A stretch of DNA of 64,000 nt from Nonomuraea ceibae (GCF_019396325.1 NZ_JAHKRO010000013.1:62001-126000), one strand, 5' to 3'. Counted from the stretch's first letter, positions 8,137 through 16,090 are shown. Numbers and translations are program-made. The notes: generated by a model not told the origin, from the sequence alone.

Positions 8137-8214
8137 AGTCGCCTCATCAAAAGTGGAGTGGGAAGCGAGCCGTTCCGCGCATGTTCCGGTTCTTGTGCAG
8201 GGGCATGCCACCGA

Positions 8215-8583
8215 TCAACAGGTGGAGTGGATCAACCCACCTACGGGGATGGTCGCCGCCAGGGCGTTGTAACGCTCGACGGCGGCCGTCGTCTCCTCCA
8301 CATAGATCTCGACGCCCTTCTCCATCAAGAGGTCCAGCGTCTCGGGGCAGGTCTGCAGGACCAGCCGCATGCCACGGGACAGAACGATCGTCTGGCTGCC
8401 GTTTTTGAGTAGCTCCTGGACGTCGGCGGGTTGGATGCCGGGAGTGTGCCGGGTGCCGGTCTCGTTCCAGTCCCAGTGCCGTCCTCCACCGGGATAGAGC
8501 TTGAAGTCCTTGCCTTCGCCCAGGCCCTCGACTACCGTCCGGCCCCAGGAAATCTGTGTGATAAGCGGCGATCGACGCTCCAT
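8215..8583 (-). CDS. Mth938-like domain protein
   Basis: This 122-residue protein matches the small Mth938/NDUFAF3-like (DUF498) fold. It has an ISWGRTVVEGLG start, the FKLYPGG motif and the WNETGTRHTPGIQPADVQEL core. QTIVLSRGM and a PVGGLIHSTC end complete the match. The fold is found in bacteria, archaea and mitochondrial complex I assembly factors; its bacterial role is not established. It appears intact despite the decayed genes on both sides. Confidence 0.85.
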   Translation of the reverse strand: MERRSPLITQISWGRTVVEGLGEGKDFKLYPGGGRHWDWNETGTRHTPGIQPADVQELLKNGSQTIVLSRGMRLVLQTCPETLDLLMEKGVEIYVEETTAAVERYNALAATIPVGGLIHSTC

Positions 8584-8644
8584 ACCGCGAGACTACTTCT
8601 CGCTGTGCCGCAGACAATCAATCCAGGCCCGCCTGATCGTCTCG

Positions 8645-8845
8645 TCGCCGTCGATCCGGGAGCTGATGGCGCGCATGGGCCACTCCAGCACACGGGCCGC
8701 GCTCATCTACCAGCACTCCACCGACGAACGGCAGCGCGAGGTAGCCCGCAAGCTGGACAAGCTGGCCCGCGGCGCACTCACGAAGAACCCATCGGGCACG
8801 CCCTGGAACCGCCCTTTGCACAAGCCGAAAGCCCAGGCCGCCTGA
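8645..8845 (+). pseudogene. Site-specific integrase C-terminal remnant beside tRNA-Ala
   Basis: From 8651 the + frame reads SIRELMARMGHSSTRAALIY then QHSTDERQREVARKLDKL. This is the end of an actinobacterial tyrosine integrase (pSAM2/AICE type), including the conserved RMGHSS and the catalytic-Tyr context ALIYQH. Upstream of 8645 the same frame shows no integrase homology, so only the last roughly 65 codons remain. The stop lies 18 bases from the 3' end of the convergent tRNA-Ala gene, the classical arrangement for an element integrated into a tRNA 3' end. Confidence 0.8.
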
Positions 8846-8863
8846 CCTGGGCTCTCGTGTGTG

Positions 8864-8936
8864 TGGAGCCTAGGAGATTCGAACTCCTGACATCCTGCTT
8901 GCAAAGCAGGCGCTCTGCCAGCTGAGCTAAGGCCCC
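8864..8936 (-). tRNA. tRNA-Ala (anticodon TGC)
   Basis: The reverse strand gives a full cloverleaf. The acceptor stem GGGGCCT pairs with AGGCTCC (one G-U). The D-arm is TAGCTCAGCTGGCAGAGC, the anticodon stem-loop is CTGCTTTGCAAAGCAG with TGC, and the T-arm is AGGAGTTCGAATCTCCT. The discriminator is A and CCA is not encoded. Its 3' end faces an integrase remnant. In many actinobacteria this tRNA lies next to tRNA-Ile downstream of gyrA; here it is 27 kb away. Confidence 0.95.
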
Positions 8937-8965
8937 TTGAGCGAACGAAAGCTAGCTTACCGAAC

Positions 8966-9685
8966 CTACGCGGGTACCTGCGTCGTGCCGAGGTCGTCCG
9001 TGAGGATCAGGTCGGGGAGGCTGCTGATCGACTCCAGGAGGTGGGTGGCACCCCCTTTGACCAGGCGTTCGCGGCTGTGGACGCCGGTGAGGACGCCGGC
9101 CACGATGGCGGCGCCGGCGCTGCGGCCGCAGAGCATGTCGCTTTCGGAGTCGCCCGCGACCGCCACCTGGCGGACGTCGGGGATGCCGAGGCGGAGCACG
9201 GCGTGCAGGACCATGTCGGGCCAGGGGCGGCCGCGGCCGCCCGCGTCTTCGGGGGTGATGGCGAGGTCGACCTTGTCATGCCAGTTGAGCATGGCGAGGA
9301 CCCGGCTCAGCGTGGTGCGGCTGAAGCCGGTGATCAGGGCGACGTGGACGCCGGAGCCCCGGAGTTTGTCGAAGACCTCGATGACTCCGGGCGTCGGGAT
9401 GAGGCCGGCGCGTTCGATGGCGCCCTCGTAGGAGCGTTCGAACGTGAGGTTCGCCGCCTGGGCCTGTGCTTCGTTGTCGGGGAAGATCCCGCGGAAGACA
9501 TCGATGGTCGGGCGGCCCCGGGACCGGTGCACGTGAACCATGGCACGTGCGTAGGCCCCGGTCCCGGGGACTATGCCCTGGGTCGCGATCGCCTCGGCGA
9601 ACGCGCGCTCGACCATGGCGATGTCACCGACCGTGGTGCCTGAAAGGTCCAGGCACGCCAGTTTGATGGGGATGACGTCACTCAT
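8966..9685 (-). CDS. HAD-superfamily hydrolase, phosphonatase-like
   Basis: This 239-residue hydrolase has a HAD motif I variant DLSGTT at about 13-18 (nucleophile Asp plus a Ser two positions on), motif II ALITGFS near 117, and motif IV VAGDSESDMLCG near 183. A helical cap lies between. The layout resembles phosphonatase-like HAD enzymes (TIGR03351 type). The second Asp of the usual DxD is replaced by Ser, while classical phosphonoacetaldehyde hydrolase has Ala there. Substrate is uncertain. Confidence 0.8.
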   Translation of the reverse strand: MSDVIPIKLACLDLSGTTVGDIAMVERAFAEAIATQGIVPGTGAYARAMVHVHRSRGRPTIDVFRGIFPDNEAQAQAANLTFERSYEGAIERAGLIPTPGVIEVFDKLRGSGVHVALITGFSRTTLSRVLAMLNWHDKVDLAITPEDAGGRGRPWPDMVLHAVLRLGIPDVRQVAVAGDSESDMLCGRSAGAAIVAGVLTGVHSRERLVKGGATHLLESISSLPDLILTDDLGTTQVPA

Positions 9686-9700
9686 CGCCTCGCCGGTCGG

Positions 9701-9820
9701 TTAGTTCTCGCTACCGGTCGCCTCGGTCCACAGATCGAGCTCGGCGCGGTCAGCCTGCACCTTGCGCCAGATCAGCAACCCCCCAAGGGCGACCAGGGCC
9801 AGAACAAGCAGCTTCTTCAC
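9701..9820 (-). CDS. DLW-39 family small membrane-anchored protein
   Basis: Starting at GTG 9820 the product is exactly 39 residues: a hydrophobic helix (KKLLVLALVALGGLLIWRK) followed by a short acidic tail with the DLW triplet and ending TEATGSEN. This matches the actinobacterial DLW-39 family in length and motif. The family normally lies near gyrA, the DUF3566 gene and the Ile/Ala tRNAs. Longer in-frame starts reach 9982 but lack conservation. Function unknown. Confidence 0.85.
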   Translation of the reverse strand: MKKLLVLALVALGGLLIWRKVQADRAELDLWTEATGSEN

Positions 9821-9980
9821 GGTGTGACCCCACTTCTTCGACGGTCTCACCTGCCGGGGTGAGACCCAACGGTTGACTTGCAGCCTAGCAAGTGATGGCA
9901 GCGGTCCTACGTACCCATCAGTTGGATCATGCCAAATGCGGCGGGTGAGTGCGCGAGGAAGAAAGTCCCCTCCGCCGGGC

Positions 9981-9996
9981 ATACCCCAGGGGGGTA
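9981..9996. promoter_or_regulatory. CsoR-type copper operator upstream of copZ
   Basis: The sequence ATACCCCAGGGGGGTA is a near-perfect dyad of the TACCCC-N-GGGGTA type bound by the copper repressor CsoR. It lies 52 bp before the copper chaperone start. No csoR gene is in the window, so control would be in trans. Confidence 0.65.
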
Positions 9997-10047
9997 GGGT
10001 GTTAGAGTCTGCAGAGCAGACAGCACGAGTTTACGAAGGAGCACGAC

Positions 10048-10254
10048 ATGAGCACCGCCACCTTCACCGTGAACGGCATGACCTGCGGCCACTGCGTGAG
10101 TTCGGTCAAGGAGGAGGTCGGGGAGGTCGCCGGCGTCACGTCCGTGGAGGTCGACCTGGCGAGCGGCCTGCTGACCGTGGTCAGCGACGCCCCCGTCGAC
10201 CGGTCCGACATCAGCAAGGCCGTCGAAGAGGCCGGTTACGAGCTGGCCGGGTAG
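10048..10254 (+). CDS. copZ: Copper chaperone, heavy-metal-associated domain
   Basis: This is a 68-residue single HMA domain with the copper-binding motif MTCGHC at residues 11-16 and a ferredoxin-like beta-alpha-beta pattern ending EEAGYELAG. It is a cytosolic Cu(I) carrier that normally hands copper to a P1B ATPase or CsoR. The ribosome binding site AAGGAG is well spaced from the ATG. A CsoR-type operator upstream suggests copper induction. No copper ATPase is adjacent. Confidence 0.92.
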   Translation: MSTATFTVNGMTCGHCVSSVKEEVGEVAGVTSVEVDLASGLLTVVSDAPVDRSDISKAVEEAGYELAG

Positions 10255-10259
10255 GCGGC

Positions 10260-10778
10260 TCAGTGCCGGCGGCCGAAGAACCGCCGGGCGCGGTCGCCCG
10301 AGAGCGGCGCGTCGTCCGGCGGTGTCGGCTGCCGTACGATCACGACGGTCGTACGGGCGTGCCGCGCGCAATACATGCTGGTCGAGGGCAGGAACATCCT
10401 GCTGATCAGCCCGCGCCTGCCCCGGCCGAGCACCAGCAGATCACCCTCGCCCGCCAGGTCGACGAGGTGATAGCCGGGGTCGCCGACCCTGGCCAGCATG
10501 GCGACGTTGAGGTCGTCGGGCACGCCGCCCGCCACGTCGTCGAACACGCCCGCCACCACCTCCGCGCAGCGGGCCTCCTCCCCCTGTCTGACGGCGTGCT
10601 GCACGGGCAGCGCCTCGGGGAACGGATGCACGGGAGCCCGGCTGACGTGCACGGCGACCAGCGCCATGCGGTGGAGCCTGGCCACGCCGATGGCCCAGGC
10701 CAGCGCCCAGCGCGAGGCCGGGGACTCGTCCACTCCCACGATCAGCCTCGGGCCGCCAGGCAGGTCCTGATCCACCAC
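10260..10778 (-). CDS. Universal stress protein (UspA family)
   Basis: This is a 172-residue single Usp domain. It starts RLIVGVDESPASRWALAWA (ATP-site Asp in VGVDES) and has the C-terminal nucleotide loop GRGRRGLISRMFLPSTS, a G-x2-G-x9-S/T pattern, followed by VVIVRQ. It probably binds ATP. It is convergent with copZ, with only five bases between stops. The last 25 residues are a non-conserved basic tail. Confidence 0.88.
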   Translation of the reverse strand: MVDQDLPGGPRLIVGVDESPASRWALAWAIGVARLHRMALVAVHVSRAPVHPFPEALPVQHAVRQGEEARCAEVVAGVFDDVAGGVPDDLNVAMLARVGDPGYHLVDLAGEGDLLVLGRGRRGLISRMFLPSTSMYCARHARTTVVIVRQPTPPDDAPLSGDRARRFFGRRH

Positions 10779-10865
10779 GCCCCTCCCTCGGGTGGTTGAG
10801 GTACCCGACCATATTGCTCCCTCCAGCCCGTTACCGGGAGGTGGGAATCGCGAACCTCTTTACTC

Positions 10866-11546
10866 CTAGACCAGGTTGAGCAAGTCGTCGTAAAGAGTGG
10901 CGCGTTCCTGCTCCGTGAGCGTCGCGTACGGGCGGGCGGCGCGGCGGTTCGTACCGGACTCGACGCGGTCGCGCAGCGGGCCGGGGCGGAGGGCGACGAT
11001 CTCGGCCGCCGTGAGCCCTTCGGCCTGCCAGGACGCGGCGTGACAGTCGGCGCGGTGGTAGCGGAGCGCGGCCAGGCGGTTGAACAGGAGCACACCGGGA
11101 GGGGTTCCGTCCGGTTCGTACGGCGGGGCCATGACGGCGAGGGCGCCGCCCGGGTCGCGTCTCGCCTCGTCGAGCACCCGGCCCACCAGGGTGGCGGGGC
11201 CGGTCACGTCCGGCCAGATGCGGGTCACGGCGGCCGAGTGCGCGGCGTAGAGGTCGTGGACGGCCGCCAGGCCCTGGCCGGTGAGGCGCAATACGCCGTC
11301 CTGCTCGGTCAGGGCGCCCTCGTGGAGGTGGGCCCGGAGGTCCCGTTCGCGTTCGTCGGCGTCGCCGTACCGGTAGACCGTGGCGAGGTCGTCCCGGGTG
11401 ACGGGGCGGAGCGGGAGGACGTAGCGGAGGTCGTTCAGGAGCCCGTCGGGGGGACGGCGGGCGGAGGCGTGCACGTTGACGTGGACCGCGTCGATGACGG
11501 GCGCCATGGCCGCGGCGAATGACGGCAGGTCAGGAAATTTCGGCAT
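10866..11546 (-). CDS. SCO6745-like helical/winged-helix protein
   Basis: This is a 226-residue protein. The C-terminal half has LRYHRADCHAASWQAEGLTA then VESGTNRRAARPYATLTEQE, a pattern I associate with SCO6745-type uncharacterised actinobacterial proteins that carry a MarR-like winged helix. The N-terminal half contains a predicted winged-helix stretch (LRAHLHEGALTEQDGVLRLT). Function is unknown. A TetR-like tail fragment lies just upstream on the same strand. Confidence 0.7.
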   Translation of the reverse strand: MPKFPDLPSFAAAMAPVIDAVHVNVHASARRPPDGLLNDLRYVLPLRPVTRDDLATVYRYGDADERERDLRAHLHEGALTEQDGVLRLTGQGLAAVHDLYAAHSAAVTRIWPDVTGPATLVGRVLDEARRDPGGALAVMAPPYEPDGTPPGVLLFNRLAALRYHRADCHAASWQAEGLTAAEIVALRPGPLRDRVESGTNRRAARPYATLTEQERATLYDDLLNLV

Positions 11547-11556
11547 TGGGGGTCAT

Positions 11557-11640
11557 TTAAGCAGCGCTCCCCTCCTTCAGAGCGCCGTGCAGGAAGATCT
11601 CGACGAGCTGGGCCGTACCGAGCTCGTCGGGGCTCATGCC
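11557..11640 (-). pseudogene. Possible TetR-regulator C-terminal remnant
   Basis: The minus frame ending at 11557 reads MSPDELGTAQLVEIFLHGAL then KEGSAA. ELGTAQLVEIFLHGAL resembles the last helix of TetR-family regulators. No N-terminal domain precedes it; the membrane-protein gene at 11695 starts on the other strand. Only about 26 codons survive, so the call is weak. Confidence 0.3.
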
Positions 11641-11694
11641 GGGGCAATCCCTCGGCGAACGGGCGGCAGGCGGGCGTGCCATGATGGCGACATC

Positions 11695-12249
11695 GTGTCT
11701 TCAAGCCTGCCGTTCCGCCTGATCCGCACCGCGGTGTTCGCCGGGGTGTGCCTCGGGCTGGGCGTGGTGGCGCACGTGTTCGGCGGCGGGAGCGTGACCG
11801 GGTCCGCCCTGGTGGCGGGGTTCGCGGCGGCGTTCGGCCTGGCGCTGCCCGTCGCGGGGCGCGAGCGCGGCGCGTACGTGATCATGCCCTTGCTGGGCAC
11901 GGCGCAGGCCGTGCTGCACGTGCTGTTCTCGCTGGCGCACGCCGGGTCGGCGGCCGAGGCGGTGGCGCACGTCGCGCACGCCTCCTCCTCCGGGCTGGTG
12001 CCCGGGCTCGGCATGCTGGTCGCCCACGGGTGGGCGACCGCGCTGACCGCGCTCTGGCTGGCGCGCGGCGAGGCGGCCCTGTGGGGGCTGCTGCGGCGGC
12101 TGGTCACGCGGCTGCTCGCCGTGCTGCTGCCGGTGCTTGACACTCCTTTCTCCGCCCCTCGTACTGTCGAGCCGCCGGTGCTGCGTTCGGCCGTGCTGCG
12201 GCACGTCGTCAGCCTGCGCGGGCCGCCCCGGGTCGTCGGAACCCACTGA
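11695..12249 (+). CDS. Integral membrane protein in copper cluster
   Basis: This 184-residue protein starts at a GTG. Several hydrophobic helices are visible: VFAGVCLGLGVVAHVFGGG, LVAGFAAAFGLALPVAG, MPLLGTAQAVLHVLFSLAHA and GLGMLVAHGWATALTALWLA. They contain His-rich spots (HVFGG, HVLFSLAHAG, HVAHA, HGWA). A proline-rich cytosolic tail follows. It lies 71 bp before a copper-binding PCuAC lipoprotein, and a similar membrane protein commonly accompanies the extracellular copper chaperone genes of Streptomyces. A role in copper handling is inferred from position. Confidence 0.65.
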   Translation: MSSSLPFRLIRTAVFAGVCLGLGVVAHVFGGGSVTGSALVAGFAAAFGLALPVAGRERGAYVIMPLLGTAQAVLHVLFSLAHAGSAAEAVAHVAHASSSGLVPGLGMLVAHGWATALTALWLARGEAALWGLLRRLVTRLLAVLLPVLDTPFSAPRTVEPPVLRSAVLRHVVSLRGPPRVVGTH

Positions 12250-12320
12250 TTCTCCTTCCGACGATCCACACCCTGTGCATGCCGTACGCGCGCGTCACGG
12301 GGTGAAGAAAGGCATGTCCG

Positions 12321-12842
12321 ATGTACGTTCGTCCTGCGCTCCTGCTGGCTGCCGTCGTGGCGTTGAGCGGGTGCGGCACCGCCACCGAGAGCACCACGGC
12401 CACCGCGCCCCAAGGGCCCACCGCCGCCGCCGTCCCCGCGGCCCAGGGGCTGACCATCACCGATCCCTGGGTGAAGACGGTCAAGAAGGGTATGACCGCC
12501 GCCTTCGGGACCCTCGTCAACCACACCGGGGCCGACCTGACCGTCACCGCCGGGGCCTCGCCGCTGTCGCCCACGATCGAGCTCCACGAGGTGGTCGACT
12601 CGGGAGGGAAGATGGTGATGCGTCCGAAGGAGGGCGGGTTCGTCGTCCCGGCCGGTGGCAAGCACGAGCTGCGGCCCGGCGGCGACCACATCATGCTCAT
12701 GGGCGTCACCGAAGAGGTGAAGCCGGGCGCGCGGATCCCGTTCACGCTCACCGTGAAGGGCGGGGCGCCGCTGGAGTTCACCGCCATCGGCAAGGATTTC
12801 GCCGGTGGCAAGGAGGACTACCAGCCCGGCATGGAGCACTGA
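12321..12842 (+). CDS. PCuAC-type extracellular copper chaperone lipoprotein
   Basis: This 173-residue lipoprotein has a signal peptide with the lipobox LSGC at 15-18 and a Thr/Pro/Ala linker. The DUF461/PCuAC beta-sandwich carries the copper ligands HEVVDSGGKMVM (H and M), then HELRPGGDHIMLM (H-x-M), the family pattern H-M-x10-M-x21-H-x-M. It would carry Cu(I) outside the membrane, for cytochrome oxidase or secreted copper enzymes. Its stop overlaps the DyP start (TGATG), indicating translational coupling. The same pairing (ECuC with DtpA) is known in Streptomyces lividans. Confidence 0.88.
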   Translation: MYVRPALLLAAVVALSGCGTATESTTATAPQGPTAAAVPAAQGLTITDPWVKTVKKGMTAAFGTLVNHTGADLTVTAGASPLSPTIELHEVVDSGGKMVMRPKEGGFVVPAGGKHELRPGGDHIMLMGVTEEVKPGARIPFTLTVKGGAPLEFTAIGKDFAGGKEDYQPGMEH

Positions 12843-13972
12843 TGTCCGGGATCAGCCGGCGTGGGCTGTTCGTGGCCGGGGCCGCCACTGCCGCCGCCGC
12901 TGTGGGCGGCAGCGCCCAGGCGTCGGCGGGCTCCGGGGTGGAGGCGTTCCACGGGACGCACCAGGCCGGGGTGGCGACGGCTCCCCAGGCGCACGCCGTG
13001 TTCGTGGCCTTCGACCTGCTGCCCGGCACCGACAAGGAGGCGCTGGCCCGGCTGCTGCCGCTGCTGACCGACGACGCCCGCCGCCTCACCCAGGGGCAGC
13101 CCGCATTGGCCGACACCGAGCCCGAGCTGGCCGCCGGTCCGGCGCGGCTGACCGTGACGTTCGGCTTTGGGCCGGGGCTGTTCAAGGCGGCGAAGGCGGA
13201 GTCGCCCCTGCGGCCGCTGCCCGCGTTCGAGACGGACAAGCTGGACAAGCGGTGGAACGGCGGCGACCTGCTGGTGCAGATCTGCGCCGACGACAACCTG
13301 ACGGTCGCCCACGCCCTGCGGATGATCGTCAAGGACGCGCGGTCCTTCGCCCGGGTCCGGTGGACGCAGCGCGGCTTCCGCAGCTCCGCCGGAGCGCCGG
13401 GCGTCACGCAACGCAACCTGATGGGCCAGCTCGACGGCACCGTGAACCCGACGGACCTGGACAAGGCCGTATGGATCACCGACGGCCCGGAATGGCTGCG
13501 CGGCGGCACCACGCTCGTCTTCCGGCGCATCCGCATGAACCTGGAGACCTGGGACGCCGCCGACCGGGTGGCCAGGGAGTTCACCATCGGCCGCCGCCTC
13601 GACACCGGCGCCCCGCTGACCGGCCGGGCCGAGCACGACGAGCCCGACTTCGACCGGCTGAACGGGTTCGGCTTCCCGGTCATCTCCGAGTACGCGCACA
13701 TCAGGCGGGCCCGTACCGCCGATCCCGGCCTCCGCATCCTGCGCAGACCGTACAACTACGACGAAGGGATCAGCGCGGACGGGACCTCGGATTCCGGGCT
13801 GCTGTTCGCCTCCTACCAGGCGGACGTGGAGCGGCAGTTCGTCCCCGTCCAGCAGCGGCTGGCGGAGGGGGACCTGCTCAACGAATGGGTGACGACGATC
13901 GGCTCGGCCGTGTTCGCCGTCCCGCCCGGCTGCACGGCCGACGGCTGGATCGGGGACAGGCTGCTGTCGTGA
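12842..13972 (+). CDS. Dyp-type peroxidase, Tat-exported (DtpA/EfeB-like)
   Basis: This 376-residue haem peroxidase has a Tat signal (SRRGLFVAGAATAAAA at 5-20). The DyP motif GQLDGTVNP supplies the distal Asp, the proximal haem His is in EYAHIRRA, and the distal Arg is in LVFRRIRM. Length and the DEPDFDRLNGFGFP insert fit the A-type EfeB/DtpA clade. Exported DyP enzymes use peroxide; in Streptomyces the DtpA homologue works with a copper radical oxidase in hyphal tip development. Coupling to the PCuAC gene supports a copper-linked role. Confidence 0.9.
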   Translation: MSGISRRGLFVAGAATAAAAVGGSAQASAGSGVEAFHGTHQAGVATAPQAHAVFVAFDLLPGTDKEALARLLPLLTDDARRLTQGQPALADTEPELAAGPARLTVTFGFGPGLFKAAKAESPLRPLPAFETDKLDKRWNGGDLLVQICADDNLTVAHALRMIVKDARSFARVRWTQRGFRSSAGAPGVTQRNLMGQLDGTVNPTDLDKAVWITDGPEWLRGGTTLVFRRIRMNLETWDAADRVAREFTIGRRLDTGAPLTGRAEHDEPDFDRLNGFGFPVISEYAHIRRARTADPGLRILRRPYNYDEGISADGTSDSGLLFASYQADVERQFVPVQQRLAEGDLLNEWVTTIGSAVFAVPPGCTADGWIGDRLLS

Positions 13973-14022
13973 CCCGGGCGTGGCCCGTGCCGCCTGGTGC
14001 GGGCCACGGCATAGTGGTTCCC

Positions 14023-14709
14023 GTGAACCGGGTGATCATGGCGGTGCTCCTGGCGCTCCCGCTCGCGGTGTCCGGGTGCGGCGGTGGCGAGCGCGAGGTG
14101 ACGGCGGAGGACGTGCTGCGCTACCGCGCCCGGATCGAGCACTCGTCCCTGGACGTCTCCCTGATCACGTCCTGGGCCGACTACCCGGCCGTGGAGACGC
14201 CCGAAGCGCTGGCCGCCCAGGAGGGGACGGTGGTCGGCGGGGTCGTCGACGACTGGCAGCAGGGGCCGGCGGCTGCGACCTACCCGGGCGGGCCGCTGGA
14301 CTACCTGATGCTCATGCGGGTGCGGGTGACCGATCCGGTGAAGGGCGCCACGGCCGGCTCGTACGTGTTCGCCGGGTTCGACCAGGGCGCGGTGGTCAGG
14401 GATGCCACCAGGGCCGCAGCGGACTGGCTGCCCGCGAAGGGCGTCGCCGACTACCGGCGCGCGATTCCCCCGGGGACGAAGGTCGTGCTGTTCGGCGACC
14501 CGCGTCCCCCGCTCGGGAACATCGTGAAGCCGGGCGATCCGCTGCCGGAGGGGGCGAGGATCATGTCCACGCCGCCGCAGGGGGTGGTTCTGGAGGATGC
14601 CGAGCTGGGGGTGCTGGTGGGCGGGATGGACCGGCTCGACCACGGCGGACCGGCCTGGCTGGAGTCCGCCACGGTGACCGAACTGGTCGAACGGCTCAGG
14701 TCCCGGTGA
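14023..14709 (+). CDS. Hypothetical lipoprotein
   Basis: This 228-residue protein starts at GTG 14023. It has a signal peptide with lipobox AVSGC and then an acidic mature domain rich in short beta segments. Repeated features are YLMLMRVRVTDPVKG, SYVFAGFDQGAVV and VVLFGDPRPPLGN. No family is recognised. The gene follows the DyP gene by 50 bp on the same strand and may be cotranscribed. It is exported and membrane-tethered by inference. Confidence 0.75.
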   Translation: MNRVIMAVLLALPLAVSGCGGGEREVTAEDVLRYRARIEHSSLDVSLITSWADYPAVETPEALAAQEGTVVGGVVDDWQQGPAAATYPGGPLDYLMLMRVRVTDPVKGATAGSYVFAGFDQGAVVRDATRAAADWLPAKGVADYRRAIPPGTKVVLFGDPRPPLGNIVKPGDPLPEGARIMSTPPQGVVLEDAELGVLVGGMDRLDHGGPAWLESATVTELVERLRSR

Positions 14710-14719
14710 ACCATCTGGC

Positions 14720-15679
14720 TTACTCGGCGCCGCTCATCCTGCTCCACTGCGTGCCCTCGTCGCCTTCGAGCAACTGCCCGTCCCCCTGGTACGCGATTTC
14801 GTACCGCGATGGATCCCAGGTGCCCTCGGCATTCTTGAGAACGGCGCTCAACTCGAAAGGACGCCCCTTGTTGTCGATGACCAACGGCTTTTCCTGACCC
14901 TGGCTGAGCGTGTCGGCGCGGAACACGAAAGAGCAGTATCGCTTTTCCGTGGTCACATAGAAATGCAGAACGACCTCCTCGTCGCGCTTCAGCGAGATGG
15001 TCTTCTCCGAGAAGTACGGGCCGGCGAACTTGAATTTCTCCAGCCGCTGCGCCTCGGTGGGATCCGAGTCGAGGTCGAATCCGAGCCGCACCACCTCGTC
15101 CTCCGCCCCGCCCGGCGGGTCCCAGAAGATGGTCCCGGCATGCGGCGGCGTGCATTTCTTGTCGGCCGTGATCTGCATGATCCGCACCTGCTTGTCACGG
15201 TTGCCACGCAGGACGACCTCGACCCGCATCTGCCCGAGAGGGACGCTGCCGTTACGCGCGAACCACGCCTGCTGCTCTTCATAGGTCAGGTCGTTGAACT
15301 GCTCCAGCTCGCTGACGCTCATGTCCACCGGCTTCGGCAGCGTGTGGATGTTGCCGAAACCCAGGTCGTCCCATTCGAGCTTCACCCGGTCGATCAGGAT
15401 GGGCGGCTCGGAAGCATCCTCGGCGGAGGCGGTGGGCGAGGTCGGCGCCACCGAGGTCGGCGCCACCTGGGTCGGCGTCCCCGGCTCCGAGGCACCGGGT
15501 ACGGGGGTCAGGCCGGCCAGATACTCCGCCGCATAGCCCACGACGAAAGGGGCGGCTATTACCGTGACGATCGGAATCGCGTACCAGGCTCGTTTACGAC
15601 GGGGGTGAGGTGCGGCGGAGCCCGGTGAGTGATGCCTTCTGGAAACCGGCCTACCGCCTCGTCGCATCGCATTCCTCAC
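14720..15679 (-). CDS. Hypothetical single-pass membrane protein with large extracytoplasmic domain
   Basis: This 319-residue protein has a basic cytosolic N-terminus (RRHHSPGSAAPHPRRKR), one TM helix (AWYAIPIVTVIAAPFVVGYA) and a Thr/Pro/Val linker. The remaining roughly 220-residue outer domain carries conserved-looking LEWDDLGFGNIHTLPKPV and WFARNGSVPLGQMRVEVVLR stretches. Only two cysteines occur in the outer domain (KKCTPP, KRYCSF), possibly a disulfide. No family is recognised. It is convergent with the lipoprotein gene. Confidence 0.7.
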   Translation of the reverse strand: MRNAMRRGGRPVSRRHHSPGSAAPHPRRKRAWYAIPIVTVIAAPFVVGYAAEYLAGLTPVPGASEPGTPTQVAPTSVAPTSPTASAEDASEPPILIDRVKLEWDDLGFGNIHTLPKPVDMSVSELEQFNDLTYEEQQAWFARNGSVPLGQMRVEVVLRGNRDKQVRIMQITADKKCTPPHAGTIFWDPPGGAEDEVVRLGFDLDSDPTEAQRLEKFKFAGPYFSEKTISLKRDEEVVLHFYVTTEKRYCSFVFRADTLSQGQEKPLVIDNKGRPFELSAVLKNAEGTWDPSRYEIAYQGDGQLLEGDEGTQWSRMSGAE

Positions 15680-16090
15680 ACGTCGCCCGACAGGGCTGCG
15701 ATTGTAACGTGGGCAGGGTTTCGGATACGAGCCGTCGCGGGGGAAGGGGGTCCTTTCTCGGCGGCGTGGACTGGGCCTAGGGGAGCTGCTCGACTGGGGT
15801 TATGGCGAATCGCGCAGAAGGCTGGGAGGGGCGCGGCTTCTGGGCTCTTGGTGGGGGATACGGGTGTTGCGGGGGCCTTGAGGCATTGAGGTTACGACGG
15901 CTGAGGTGGGGCGAAGCTCGGGCGCCGCCAGGCGCCCGTCCTGGGAGGCAGCCCGAGCGGAGCGAGGACCGCCCGGGGTCGGGCATGGCCCGACCCGACT
16001 GGGAACGAGCGCCTGAGCCCCCAGGCGCGACAGCGCCGACGGCGAAGCCCGCTCGCCGGGGCGGGCAGCCCCGGCCCACAACGGGTGGCG
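15680..16090. other. Gene-free spacer with dense GC palindromes
   Basis: In this 411-bp gap ORFs on both strands are low-complexity and mutually antisense, with no family signal. It contains strong hairpins, for example GGGTCGGGC-ATG-GCCCGACCC at about 15975-15995, and several GGCGCC/AGGCGC-type dyads. Motifs of the GAGCGGAGCGAGG kind give it the look of a dispersed intergenic repeat. It lies downstream of the FtsX permease (minus) and may include its terminator. Confidence 0.5.

Noticed and set aside
6800..8936. Second copy of the tRNA-Ala 3' end as an att site
   Set aside because: By eye I found no repeat of AGGAGTTCGAATCTCCT-like sequence elsewhere in the first 9 kb; a computed search would settle it.
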